Of a stretch of DNA of 64,000 bases, positions 34,601 through 43,364 are shown one piece after another. Every line of letters starts with the position of its first letter. Positions within the stretch are counted from its first letter, which is position 1. The stretch covers positions 1 through 64,000 of the forward strand of contig CBDDAJ010000020.1 of assembly GCA_965224845.1 (NCBI GenBank). The letters are read 5' to 3'. Below the pieces are notes generated by a model. That model saw only the letters and a list, made by a program, of their open reading frames with translations, had not been told where the DNA came from and did not search any database. The DNA comes from Wocania_A sp965224845. GTDB taxonomy: Bacteria; Bacteroidota; Bacteroidia; Flavobacteriales; Flavobacteriaceae. Made by a program: the position numbers and the translations under genes.

Positions 34601-35965
34601 ATTTACGCAATACTAGACATAGAAACTACGGGAGGTAAGTATAATGAAGAAGGCATCACAGAAATTGCAATCTATAAATATGATGGTCATCAAGTTGTCG
34701 ATCAATTTATAAGTTTGGTAAACCCGGAACGCGAGATACAACCCTTTGTAGTTAATTTAACTGGTATAAACAGTAGTATGCTACGCCATGCACCAAAATT
34801 TTATGAGGTTGCCAAGCGTATTGTAGAAATTACTGAAAACTGTATAGTTGTTGCACACAACGCTCAATTTGATAACAGGATTTTAAAAACCGAGTTTAAA
34901 CGGTTAGGTTTTGAGTTTGAACGTAAAACACTCTGTACTGTTGAGCTAGCAAAAGATTTAATTCCGGGGCAGGCATCATATAGTTTAGGTAAATTAGTCC
35001 GTTCACTTGGTATTCCTGTTACCGATAGACATCGTGCCTCAGGTGATGCATTAGCCACGGTGAAATTATTTAAAATGCTGCTCGATAAAGATACCTCTAA
35101 AAACATAATCCAGCAATCGATCCGGTTAAACCCAAAGCATCAATTAGAACCCAGGCATATAGACATTATTGAGCAAATACCTTCAGTAACCGGGGTTTAT
35201 TATATTCATAATGCAGATGGTGAAATTATATATATTGGTAAGAGTAACAATATAAAAAAGCGTATCAATCAGCATTTTACAAACACCAGTCAAAAATCAA
35301 AAAAAATTCAACAACAGGTTAGTACGGTTACTTACGAAGCTACTGGTAGTGAATTGGTAGCACTTTTAAAAGAAAGCGAAGAAATAAAACGTCTTAAACC
35401 TATTTACAATAGAGCATTAAGACGACATATTTTTACACACGCTTTGTATAGTTTTAAAGATGAAAACCATTATATTAATTTAAAAATTGATGTAGTTGAC
35501 GGCAGAAAAAAACCTATTACCACCTTTAGCAATAGGCAAAGTGGAAAGAGCTTTATTACTAAAGCTGTTCAAGATTATGGCTTGTGCCAGAAACTTACAG
35601 GACTATACAAAACCAAAACCAGTTGTTTTAATTATGATATTAAAGCCTGTAATGGAGCTTGTATAAATAAGGAACTGCCAGATGTTTATAATCAGCGTGT
35701 TAATGCTATAATTAATAAAAACACCTACAAAAATAAAAACATGGTTATTATTGATAAAGGCAGAGATATCGACGAACGCAGTGCTATACTTATTGAAAAT
35801 GGTGTTTTTAAAGGCTTAGGTTATTTTAATTTAAACTACCAAATAAACAATATTGAGGTTTTACAATCTATTATAACACCCATGAAAAATAATAGAGACA
35901 CCCAACATATTATACAGAGTTACTTAAGGAAAAATAAACGCTTAAAAATTGTTACTCTTAATTAA
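34601..35965 (+). CDS. DnaQ-type exonuclease fused to a GIY-YIG nuclease domain; apparent ATT start
   Basis: The conserved frame opens right after a TAA (34595) with CAA ATT TAC GCA ATA CTA GAC ATA GAA, so the domain starts at the ATT (34601), giving 454 residues. Exo motif I is LDIETTGG, II is VAHNAQFDNRIL, III is HRASGDALATVKLF (DEDDh type). From residue about 205, VTGVYYIHNADGEIIYIGKSNNIKKRINQHF is a GIY-YIG nuclease, and CFNYDIKACNGACINKE is a UvrC/Cho-like Cys element. It probably trims and incises DNA in repair. No ATG, GTG or TTG exists before TTG 34715; that start would delete motif I. An ATT start is therefore proposed; an ancestral ATG-to-ATT change is the alternative. Confidence 0.85.
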   Translation: MYAILDIETTGGKYNEEGITEIAIYKYDGHQVVDQFISLVNPEREIQPFVVNLTGINSSMLRHAPKFYEVAKRIVEITENCIVVAHNAQFDNRILKTEFKRLGFEFERKTLCTVELAKDLIPGQASYSLGKLVRSLGIPVTDRHRASGDALATVKLFKMLLDKDTSKNIIQQSIRLNPKHQLEPRHIDIIEQIPSVTGVYYIHNADGEIIYIGKSNNIKKRINQHFTNTSQKSKKIQQQVSTVTYEATGSELVALLKESEEIKRLKPIYNRALRRHIFTHALYSFKDENHYINLKIDVVDGRKKPITTFSNRQSGKSFITKAVQDYGLCQKLTGLYKTKTSCFNYDIKACNGACINKELPDVYNQRVNAIINKNTYKNKNMVIIDKGRDIDERSAILIENGVFKGLGYFNLNYQINNIEVLQSIITPMKNNRDTQHIIQSYLRKNKRLKIVTLN

Positions 35966-35968
35966 GAT

Positions 35969-37927
35969 ATGAAAAAACATTATTTCTTCTTACTTTTTGT
36001 TACTTCCATTCTATTTTCTTTTTCTCAAACTGATGACAAATTATATAACTATAAGGTTAATCTTAGTGAATTAAAAATGAAAGCTTATGAAAAAGATTCG
36101 ACAGCAAATGCTTTGGTTTTATATGAATATGGAAATAGTTATGTAGAAAAACAAAATTTTAATTTGGTTACAGAAGAAAAGCATAAAGTAAAAATATTAA
36201 AAAGAGAAGGGTATAAAAATGCTACAATAACGCTATACCTTTACAATACAAAAAACAGAAGTGAAAAAGTAAAAGATATTGTGGCTACTACCTATAATCA
36301 ATCTAATAATAAGGTAATTAAAACAAGGCTAAGCGATAAGGATATTTTTAGAGAAAAATACGATGACAACCATACTTTAGTCAAATTTACATTGCCGAAT
36401 ATTAAAGAAGGTTCAATAATAACTTATAGCTATAAATTAATATCGCCTTTTATGTTTAATTACAAAGGTTGGAATTTTCAAAGCGATATTCCAAAACTTT
36501 ATAGCGAATATAGGGCTAGTATCCCGGGTAATTGGGAGTATAATATTAAGCTTGTAGGCACACAAAAACTATTTATTGATGAATCTATAGTTAAAAAAAA
36601 CTGTTTATCTGCAAACGGAGGGTATTCGCATTGTTCCTACTCTACTTATGCCATGAAAGATATTCCTGCTTTTGTAAAAGAGGATTATATGACTAGTAAA
36701 TATAACTACCTGGCAAGAATTGAATACGAACTAAAAACATTTAAAGGATTTGATGGTAGAATAAATAACTACACAAAAACATGGAAAACAGTAGACAGAG
36801 AGTTTAAAACTGATAAAGATATTGGTAGACAACTTTCTAAATCTGTTAATTTAGAAGCGTTTGTTAGTGGTGATATAATTAGAGAGACTGACGATTATAA
36901 AAAAGCAGATGCAATCTATAAATATGTTCAAGAAAACTATACATGGAATGGAACATATAAAATATTTAAGGATGTTTCTGTTAAAGATTTAATTAAAAAC
37001 AAATCAGGAAATGTATCATCCATCAACATTTTGTTGCACAACTTATTAAAAGAGGCAAATATTGATACCAAACCTGTTTTAATCTCTACAAGAGATAATG
37101 GTTTTCCAACAAAAATTTACCCTGTAATAACCGACTTTAATTATTTAATCGTCCAGGTTATTATTAATAATAAAGCATATTTATTAGATGCTACAGATCG
37201 CTATTTAAGTTTTGGTGAGATTCCTTTCAGATGCTTAAACTCCTATGGTAGACTTATGGATTTTAAAAACGGAAGTGAATGGATAGATATTATCCCTGAA
37301 AAATTATCTACAGTTCAATATAGATTACATTTAAATTTAGATGAAGAGGCGAATATTACAGGTGAAATTAGTTCTAAAACTACAGGTTATCACGCCCTGA
37401 ATAAAAGAAAAAAATACTATCAAAATAACGAGTCATACATAACACGTTTAGAAAACAAATTTCCTAACACTGAAATAGTAAATCATAAGGTTACTAATGG
37501 CGGGAAAACTAACTCACAATTTGTTGAATCTTACGATATTGAATACCGTTCTGATGAAACCGGAGGCTCTATTTACTTAAACCCCTTTTTTATTAAATTC
37601 TTCTCTGAAAACCCATTTAAACTTCAAGAGCGCACCTACCCTATTGATTTTGGGTATAAAGACTCCTACTTTTATGTGCTAAAACTTAATTTTGGGGATA
37701 AATACACGCTTTTAGAAAAACCTAAAGATCTTAATTTAGTCTTACCCAATAATACTGGAAGTATCATTTTTACTAGTATGGTTAAAAATAATTTTTTACA
37801 GCTTTTATTCAAAATCAATTTTAAAAACTCAATGTACTTGCCAGAGTATTACCCTTATTTAAAAGAGTTTATGGGTAAAATTGTTGATATACAAACAAAC
37901 TCCCTTATACTACTAAAGAAGAAATAA
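35969..37927 (+). CDS. DUF3857 / transglutaminase-like secreted protein with lost catalytic residues
   Basis: 652 residues; signal peptide ending FSFSQ. Residues ~55-230 are the DUF3857 beta domain (ALVLYEYGNSYVEKQNFNLVTEEKHKVKILKREGY, VKFTLPNIKEGSIITYSYKL). Residues ~280-400 are transglutaminase-like: KADAIYKYVQENYTWNG, then GNVSSINILLHNLLKEANI where family enzymes have a Cys (CKD), and DFNYLIVQVIINNKAYLLDAT where a His is usual. Cys and His are both replaced; the Asp remains, so it is probably a non-enzymatic relative. The C-terminal 200 residues are beta-rich. It starts three bases after the nuclease stop and precedes the channel gene. Confidence 0.87.
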   Translation: MKKHYFFLLFVTSILFSFSQTDDKLYNYKVNLSELKMKAYEKDSTANALVLYEYGNSYVEKQNFNLVTEEKHKVKILKREGYKNATITLYLYNTKNRSEKVKDIVATTYNQSNNKVIKTRLSDKDIFREKYDDNHTLVKFTLPNIKEGSIITYSYKLISPFMFNYKGWNFQSDIPKLYSEYRASIPGNWEYNIKLVGTQKLFIDESIVKKNCLSANGGYSHCSYSTYAMKDIPAFVKEDYMTSKYNYLARIEYELKTFKGFDGRINNYTKTWKTVDREFKTDKDIGRQLSKSVNLEAFVSGDIIRETDDYKKADAIYKYVQENYTWNGTYKIFKDVSVKDLIKNKSGNVSSINILLHNLLKEANIDTKPVLISTRDNGFPTKIYPVITDFNYLIVQVIINNKAYLLDATDRYLSFGEIPFRCLNSYGRLMDFKNGSEWIDIIPEKLSTVQYRLHLNLDEEANITGEISSKTTGYHALNKRKKYYQNNESYITRLENKFPNTEIVNHKVTNGGKTNSQFVESYDIEYRSDETGGSIYLNPFFIKFFSENPFKLQERTYPIDFGYKDSYFYVLKLNFGDKYTLLEKPKDLNLVLPNNTGSIIFTSMVKNNFLQLLFKINFKNSMYLPEYYPYLKEFMGKIVDIQTNSLILLKKK

Positions 37928-37939
37928 CAAATCTTTTAC

Positions 37940-37947
37940 TATTTTTG
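37940..37947 (+). promoter_or_regulatory. -7 promoter box TATTTTTG abutting the ion-channel ATG
   Basis: TATTTTTGAGTTTATG: exact box, five bases, then the channel ATG (37953). Would give a leaderless mRNA, internal to the rightward block. Confidence 0.45.
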
Positions 37948-37952
37948 AGTTT

Positions 37953-38828
37953 ATGAGTAGTTATAGAACAAACAAATGGAGATTAAAACTTCAAGAAATT
38001 ATTTATGAAGCAGATACTCCTGCAGGTAAGTTGTTTGATGTTGTTTTATTAATAACAATTCTCGCCAGTATAATACTAGTTATGCTAGAAAGTGTCAATA
38101 GCATTGATAAAAACTTTCATGATTTTCTTAATATTTCAGAATGGGTAATTACTATTTTATTTACTATTGAATATATCGCCAGAATTCTTACAGTAAGAAA
38201 GCCTCTAAATTATGTTTTTAGTTTTTACGGCATCATAGATTTACTATCTACCATTCCAAAATACATTTCACTTTTATTTGGTGGAATACATGCACTTGCT
38301 GCTTTACGAGCTTTACGTTTATTGCGCGTTTTTAGAATATTAAAGCTAGCACGTTATTTAGGAGCTTCAAATACTCTGGTAACTGCTTTAAAAGCCAGTA
38401 AAGCAAAAATATCTGTATTCTTATTTGCAGTAGTTATTGTTGCCATTATATTAGGCACCATAATGTATTTGGTAGAAGGTGAAGAAAATGGTTTTACTAA
38501 CATCCCAAAAAGTGTTTACTGGTGTATAGTAACATTAACGACCGTTGGATTTGGAGATATTGCACCACAAACACCTCTTGGGCAATTTATAGCCTCCCTT
38601 GTTATGATTTTGGGCTATGGTATAATTGCTGTTCCTACAGGTATTGTATCGGCAGAATATACTAATCAGAACAGGTCTGAAAAAGAAAAGGAACCAAAAT
38701 ACAATTCTGATAATAATAATGCTCCTTTACAACTTAACTCTCAATGCTGTGCAAATTGTTTAAATAAAACCCATCGAGATGATGCAGAGTTTTGCTTTAA
38801 ATGTGGATGCGAATTACATCATGACTAA
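37953..38828 (+). CDS. Voltage-gated-type potassium channel with C-terminal zinc ribbon
   Basis: 291 residues. Six membrane helices: S1 about 29-46, S2 61-79, S3 85-105, S4 about 113-134 with five Arg in ALRALRLLRVFRILKLAR, S5 155-174, S6 211-233. The selectivity filter is TTVGFGD (196-202), K+-selective. After a polar linker the C terminus carries CCANC (265-269) and CFKCGC (281-286), a double C-x2-C zinc ribbon. Zinc ribbons are not usual on this channel type; it may sense metal or redox state or bind a partner. miaA begins inside the last codons (8-base overlap). The 30-base upstream sequence has a near-leaderless promoter. Confidence 0.9.
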   Translation: MSSYRTNKWRLKLQEIIYEADTPAGKLFDVVLLITILASIILVMLESVNSIDKNFHDFLNISEWVITILFTIEYIARILTVRKPLNYVFSFYGIIDLLSTIPKYISLLFGGIHALAALRALRLLRVFRILKLARYLGASNTLVTALKASKAKISVFLFAVVIVAIILGTIMYLVEGEENGFTNIPKSVYWCIVTLTTVGFGDIAPQTPLGQFIASLVMILGYGIIAVPTGIVSAEYTNQNRSEKEKEPKYNSDNNNAPLQLNSQCCANCLNKTHRDDAEFCFKCGCELHHD

Positions 38829-39723
38829 GTTTTTAATTTCTATTATTGGTCCTACTGCTATAGGAAAAACGGCACTTAGTATTAAACTTGCTCAACATTT
38901 TAATACTGATATTATTTCGGCAGATTCTAGGCAATTTTTTAAAGAGATGCCCATTGGTACCGCAGCCCCAACTAAAGAAGAGTTGTCTCGGGCTAAACAT
39001 CATTTTATTCACCACAAATCTATAGAAAACGATTATAATGTTGGCACTTTTGAAAAAGAGGCCATATCTCTGTTAAATACACTTTTTAAAACTAAAAACA
39101 TCGTTATTATGGTGGGTGGTTCTGGACTTTATGTAGATGCCATAACCAAAGGACTTGATTACTTTCCTGATGTAGACAAAAATATCCGGATAAGCTTAAA
39201 CAAAAAATATAAAGAACAAGGTCTTTTTACTTTACAAAAACAACTAAAATCACTAGATATTAAAGCTTTTAATACTATTGCTATAGATAATCCGCACCGT
39301 GTTATTCGTGCTTTAGAAATTTGTATGGGTACCGGTAAACCTTATTCTTCTTTTTTAAACCAGGGCAAAGCGCATAGAAACTTTAAAACAATTACAGTTG
39401 GCCTTACTGCCAAAAGAGATATTATTTACGATCGTATTAACCAGCGTGTTGATATTATGATGCAACAAGGCTTGCTAAATGAAGTTAAAACGTTATTACC
39501 TTACCAATCGTTAAATGCATTAAATACGGTTGGCTATAAAGAACTTTTTAATTATTTGAATGGTGAGTGGACTTTAGATTTTGCAATATCAGAAATTAAA
39601 AAAAATACACGACGATTTGCAAAACGACAATTAACCTGGTTTAAAAAAAACGAAGCCACCCTATGGTTTGATTATAAAACGCCAGTAGAAAAAATTATTG
39701 AAGATATAGATAACTTATTATAA
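38821..39723 (+). CDS. miaA: tRNA dimethylallyltransferase
   Basis: 300 residues from the ATG at 38821. P-loop GPTAIGKTALSIK (10-22), ISADSRQFFKEMPIGTAAPTKEEL, HHFIHH, MVGGSGLYVDAI, NPHRVIRALEI, and TVGYKELFNYLNGE are all MiaA motifs. It transfers a dimethylallyl group to A37 of tRNAs reading UNN codons. The longer upstream start (38779) would read through the channel's zinc ribbon in another frame and is rejected. It overlaps the channel gene by eight bases, so translation is probably coupled; the GNAT gene follows by two bases. Confidence 0.96.
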   Translation: MTKFLISIIGPTAIGKTALSIKLAQHFNTDIISADSRQFFKEMPIGTAAPTKEELSRAKHHFIHHKSIENDYNVGTFEKEAISLLNTLFKTKNIVIMVGGSGLYVDAITKGLDYFPDVDKNIRISLNKKYKEQGLFTLQKQLKSLDIKAFNTIAIDNPHRVIRALEICMGTGKPYSSFLNQGKAHRNFKTITVGLTAKRDIIYDRINQRVDIMMQQGLLNEVKTLLPYQSLNALNTVGYKELFNYLNGEWTLDFAISEIKKNTRRFAKRQLTWFKKNEATLWFDYKTPVEKIIEDIDNLL

Positions 39724-39725
39724 CC

Positions 39726-40421
39726 ATGCTAATACCTGAAGATGCTCTAGATAATCCGGTTTGGTTCTCTTTAACAGATATACATTTTAAAGAAGCCATA
39801 GACTATGGCAATGTGAAATTTTTTCAACCTGATTACGGTCCTTTTGGCGCTTTTATTAATAATGCAGATACAAGCATCGCTATAGAAAAACACGCAACAT
39901 TAATTAAAGATTTCTTTATTGTTGGTGATAAACCTAAAATGCCACGACATTTTAAAGCGCCTATTGAATATATAGGTTTACAAATGATTATTTATAATCA
40001 AATAAACTACCCAATAACAGAACCCATTGTTGAACTTACAGAAGCTCACTACGACGATTTAATTAATTTAGTTAAACTTGTATATCCTGAATATTTTAAA
40101 CCTCAAACCCATGCTTTAGGTCAATATTTCGGGATTTATAAAGATGGAAAATTAGTGGCTGTAACAGGCGAACGTATGCAAACCAAAAACTTCATTGAAA
40201 TTAGTGCTGTGATCACACATCCAGATTATACTGGCAATGGGTTTGCCAAGCAACTTATTACACATACCGTAAAATGTATTCTAAAAAAGGGGAAGATTCC
40301 TTTTTTACATGTGGATCAAACTAATTTAGGACCTATTAAATTATACAAAAGATTAGGCTTTATTATAAGAAGAAAATTTAGCTTTTGGAAAATTACACGG
40401 GCAGAAATCAAGCCCAGGTAA
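39726..40421 (+). CDS. GNAT-family N-acetyltransferase
   Basis: 231 residues. C-terminal half is a GNAT fold: LVKLVYPEYFKPQTHALGQYFGIYKDGKLVAVTGERMQTKNFIEISAVITHPDYTGNGFAKQLITHTV (acetyl-CoA P-loop GNGFAK), then PFLHVDQTNLGPIKLYKRLGFIIRRKFSFW. The N-terminal ~100 residues are an accessory domain seen in FR47-like members. Target unknown. It begins two bases after the miaA stop and ends at a convergent terminator. Confidence 0.88.
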   Translation: MLIPEDALDNPVWFSLTDIHFKEAIDYGNVKFFQPDYGPFGAFINNADTSIAIEKHATLIKDFFIVGDKPKMPRHFKAPIEYIGLQMIIYNQINYPITEPIVELTEAHYDDLINLVKLVYPEYFKPQTHALGQYFGIYKDGKLVAVTGERMQTKNFIEISAVITHPDYTGNGFAKQLITHTVKCILKKGKIPFLHVDQTNLGPIKLYKRLGFIIRRKFSFWKITRAEIKPR

Positions 40422-40454
40422 ATCAAAACTCACAATAAATTAACGCTGGGTTTT
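40410..40454. terminator. Convergent terminator between the GNAT gene and the histidine kinase gene
   Basis: AAGCCCAG (40410-40417) pairs with CTGGGTTT (40446-40453; one G-T) across a 28-base loop, with a T-run on each strand. It overlaps both gene ends. The long loop makes this a moderate call. Confidence 0.45.
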
Positions 40455-41829
40455 AATGATTAAACACTAGTGTAAACATAGTATATTTACCGGGTTCTGA
40501 ACTTACTAACAAATTACCACCATGCTTTTTAAGAATGTTTTTTGACAAGCTTAAACCTATACCAGACCCGTTTTTCTTAGTAGTATAAAAAGGTATAAAA
40601 ACCTGATTCATTATCTTCTCCTCTATTCCTTTTCCATTATCATAAACCGTAATTATTGTTTTATCAATTTTTACTTCGCAATTTAATTGAATAACAGGGT
40701 TTTCAATACCTTTTAAAGCATGAATACTATTATTAATTAAATTAATTAATACTTGTTCAATTAGCTTAGTATCTGCCAAAATTGTCGCATTAGCGGGAAT
40801 TTGCAACATGCTTAAATTAATATTAGCCTCATCAATTAATGGTTGCATTAATAACTGAATTGCAGAGAGAAAGCTCTTAACATTAACTTTATGCAACTGA
40901 GGAACAGGTACATTAGATATGGTTCTATAATCTTTAACAAAAGCTAATAAGCCTTCCGAACGCTTTTTAATGGTAGCGGCTGCCATATTGATATCTAATA
41001 TATCATCCTTATCTAATTTATCAATACTAATAAGCTTTCCCTCTTCATCTTCGGTAATAGATTTCATTGTAGAAGCTAAGGAGCTAACCGGAGTAAAAGA
41101 GTTAAGCATCTCATGAGCCAAAATTCTTATAACGTTATGCCAGGCTTCTATTTCTTTTTGTTCAATTTCCGATCGTATATCCTGAAAAGTTATAATCAAG
41201 TAAGGCTCATTAAGCAATTGTATTTCGATTACTTCCAGAGACAATTGTTTTCTTTCTGTTTCATCTCCAAAATCTACTAAAACTTTTCCTCCATTGGCAA
41301 TACTTTTAATTTTTACAACCAGCCACGGAACCTGATTGGCTAACCGATGCCAATATTTGTGCTTTGGCAATTTAAGAATGTCACTGGCAGCCCTGTTTAA
41401 AAATAAAATCTCTTCGCTGGATTGTTCGTTAGATAAATCTGCCTTCTTAATAGAAACTATACCTAAATTAACATGCTCAATAATATATTTAAAATACTTA
41501 TACTGAGCCTCCTTTTCTATTTTATTCCTTTTAAAAATTTTAATTATCAAATTAAAATCATCAAAAACTTTTGCAAAAGAGTCTCCTTTTTTGGAAGGTG
41601 AAAAATATACCGAATAATCTTCATTCTTTAAGGCTTCTAAGAATTTTACAAGAGAATAGTTTGTATTATTTACATACCTAATTAAAAAAACAACTTGCAA
41701 AGCTATTAATAAACCTACACCAATGGTACTAAACCAAAGCGATTTAATAAAAAAAAATGAAAACAGAACACATAGAAATAAAATTATTAAAATGCGTATT
41801 ACAACTTGTAGTGTAAATCTTTTAATCAA
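40453..41829 (-). CDS. Sensor histidine kinase (NtrY/AtoS-like) of the sigma-54 export unit
   Basis: 458 residues. Two membrane helices (residues ~7-29 and 32-51) with almost no periplasmic loop, a linker/PAS-like region (110-225), then dimerisation helix IRILAHEMLNSFTPVSSL with phospho-acceptor His239, and an ATPase domain: N box NLINNSIHAL, DNGKGIEE, GSGIGLSLSKNILKKHGG. Pairs with the adjacent NtrC-type regulator, ten bases upstream on the same strand. With so little periplasmic sequence it probably senses membrane or internal signals. Start is TTG (41827-41829); there is no ATG near the N terminus. Confidence 0.92.
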   Translation of the reverse strand: MIKRFTLQVVIRILIILFLCVLFSFFFIKSLWFSTIGVGLLIALQVVFLIRYVNNTNYSLVKFLEALKNEDYSVYFSPSKKGDSFAKVFDDFNLIIKIFKRNKIEKEAQYKYFKYIIEHVNLGIVSIKKADLSNEQSSEEILFLNRAASDILKLPKHKYWHRLANQVPWLVVKIKSIANGGKVLVDFGDETERKQLSLEVIEIQLLNEPYLIITFQDIRSEIEQKEIEAWHNVIRILAHEMLNSFTPVSSLASTMKSITEDEEGKLISIDKLDKDDILDINMAAATIKKRSEGLLAFVKDYRTISNVPVPQLHKVNVKSFLSAIQLLMQPLIDEANINLSMLQIPANATILADTKLIEQVLINLINNSIHALKGIENPVIQLNCEVKIDKTIITVYDNGKGIEEKIMNQVFIPFYTTKKNGSGIGLSLSKNILKKHGGNLLVSSEPGKYTMFTLVFNH

Positions 41830-41839
41830 ATTAAGCGTA

Positions 41840-43222
41840 TTATAAATTAAACTTTTCTAGCCTTCTGTAGAGTGCTGCTCTGGTTAGCCCTAATTCTTTT
41901 GCTGCTTTAGATATATTTCCATCATACTTTTCAATGGCTTTTTTAACCAATAGCTTTTCTATTTCTTGTAAATTTAAATTGCCGTAGTCCCCAATGTTTG
42001 CAGTGTTGCCTGTGTCAATAGTCGAAAGATTAAAATCTGAAGGTTTAATAACATTATCATCACACATAATAACACCCCGTTCAATAGTATGCTGAATTTC
42101 TCTAATATTTCCCGGCCAATGGTGTGTTTTCAAAATATTTAATGCTTCATCTGTAATCGTTAAATGTGATTTTTGATATTTTTCCTTAAACATATTTAAA
42201 TAATGTGTAACAAAATCTGAAATATCATCTGATCGTTCTCTTAATGGCGGAATTACAATCTCTACAGTATTAATTCTAAATAATAAATCTTGCCTAAACT
42301 TTCCTTCCGAAACCCATTGCTTAAGTGGTGCATTTGTGGCAAACAGTAATCTTGCATTAAAAGGTCTTTCAATACCTTCCCCTAATCTTGACACCTTTTT
42401 ATCTTGCAAAACGGTTAATAGTTTAGATTGCAAATTATAAGGAAGGTTACCGATTTCATCTAAAAAAAGAGTACCGTTTTCGGCCATTTCAAAACGCCCG
42501 GGCTTATCTTCAAAAGCATCAGTAAAAGCTCCTTTTTTATGCCCAAAAAGCTCGCTCTCAAAAAGAGATTCAGATAATGCTCCTAAATCTACATGAATAA
42601 ACGGAGCATTTTTATTTGACGACCTTTTATGAATTTCTCTTGCAATATGTTGTTTACCAGTTCCGTTTTCTCCTAAAATTAAAATATTTGCATCAGTATT
42701 ACTAACCTTTTTAACAACATCCATAACTTTAGCCATGGCTCGAGATCTGCCAATTACTGGTCCAAATCTTATATCATCATTCTTTAACAAAGCTTTATTG
42801 GTATGCTTTAAAATAGATACTTGTTTGTTAGATTTACTTAATTCTAACCCTGCATGTACTGTGGCTAAAAACTTCTCATTGCTCCAGGGTTTTAATATAA
42901 AATCGAAAGCGCCATTTTTTATGGCATCAACAGCCAATTCTACTTCGCCATAAGCTGTCATTAGTATAACCACCATTTTGGGCTTTACATTTAAAATATG
43001 TTTTAGCCAATACATCCCTTCCTTGCCATCATTAAAACCAATTCTATAATTCATATCCAACACAATCATATCTATGTGCTCTGTTGAAATAAGCTGATTA
43101 ATTTCTTTTGGACTGTCTCTGGTAATTATATTAGTGTAGTACTTTTTAAGCAATAATTTTGCAGAAAGCAAAACATCTTCATCATCATCAATAATTAAAA
43201 TTGTAGCTGGATCTTTTATCAT
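41840..43222 (-). CDS. NtrC-family sigma-54-dependent response regulator
   Basis: 460 residues. Receiver domain 1-125 with Asp12-14, phospho-acceptor Asp56 (IVLDMNY), Thr in LMTAYG and Lys in LKPW. AAA+ domain: Walker A GENGTGKQHIAREIHKR, sigma-54 contact loop GAFTDA (usually GAFTGA), Walker B NGTLFLDEIGNL, then FRQDLLFRINTVEIVIPPLRER. C-terminal Fis-type HTH NISKAAKELGLTRAALYRRLEK. It drives open-complex formation by RNA polymerase-sigma-54. The divergent promoter (43365-43380) and two palindromes (43263-43300) are its likely target. Kinase gene follows 10 bases downstream. Confidence 0.95.
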   Translation of the reverse strand: MIKDPATILIIDDDEDVLLSAKLLLKKYYTNIITRDSPKEINQLISTEHIDMIVLDMNYRIGFNDGKEGMYWLKHILNVKPKMVVILMTAYGEVELAVDAIKNGAFDFILKPWSNEKFLATVHAGLELSKSNKQVSILKHTNKALLKNDDIRFGPVIGRSRAMAKVMDVVKKVSNTDANILILGENGTGKQHIAREIHKRSSNKNAPFIHVDLGALSESLFESELFGHKKGAFTDAFEDKPGRFEMAENGTLFLDEIGNLPYNLQSKLLTVLQDKKVSRLGEGIERPFNARLLFATNAPLKQWVSEGKFRQDLLFRINTVEIVIPPLRERSDDISDFVTHYLNMFKEKYQKSHLTITDEALNILKTHHWPGNIREIQHTIERGVIMCDDNVIKPSDFNLSTIDTGNTANIGDYGNLNLQEIEKLLVKKAIEKYDGNISKAAKELGLTRAALYRRLEKFNL

Positions 43223-43262
43223 TTATAGCATCCTAAAATTAAGTTTTGCCTAATGTACAAAA

Positions 43263-43278
43263 TGTTCAATAACGAACA
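43263..43278. promoter_or_regulatory. Upstream activator site 1 (TGTTC-N6-GAACA)
   Basis: Perfect 5-bp inverted half-sites TGTTC and GAACA around AATAAC. Same half-sites and spacer length recur 22 bases away. Placed about 115 bases before the predicted sigma-54 start point, the usual enhancer distance for NtrC-type activators. Binding by the adjacent regulator is inferred. Confidence 0.7.
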
Positions 43279-43284
43279 ATGAAT

Positions 43285-43300
43285 TGTTCGATAATGAACA
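43285..43300. promoter_or_regulatory. Upstream activator site 2 (TGTTC-N6-GAACA)
   Basis: Second TGTTC-GATAAT-GAACA palindrome, centre-to-centre 22 bases (two helical turns) from site 1, so two activator dimers would lie on the same DNA face. Confidence 0.7.
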
Positions 43301-43364
43301 CTTTTAAAAAAAGCTTAAAACCATAAAACACTGACTAACAATACATTACAATATTTAAAATATT

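Noticed and set aside
38779..38820. Longer start for miaA
   Set aside because: The extra 14 residues come from the overlapping zinc-ribbon codons of the channel gene and do not match MiaA.
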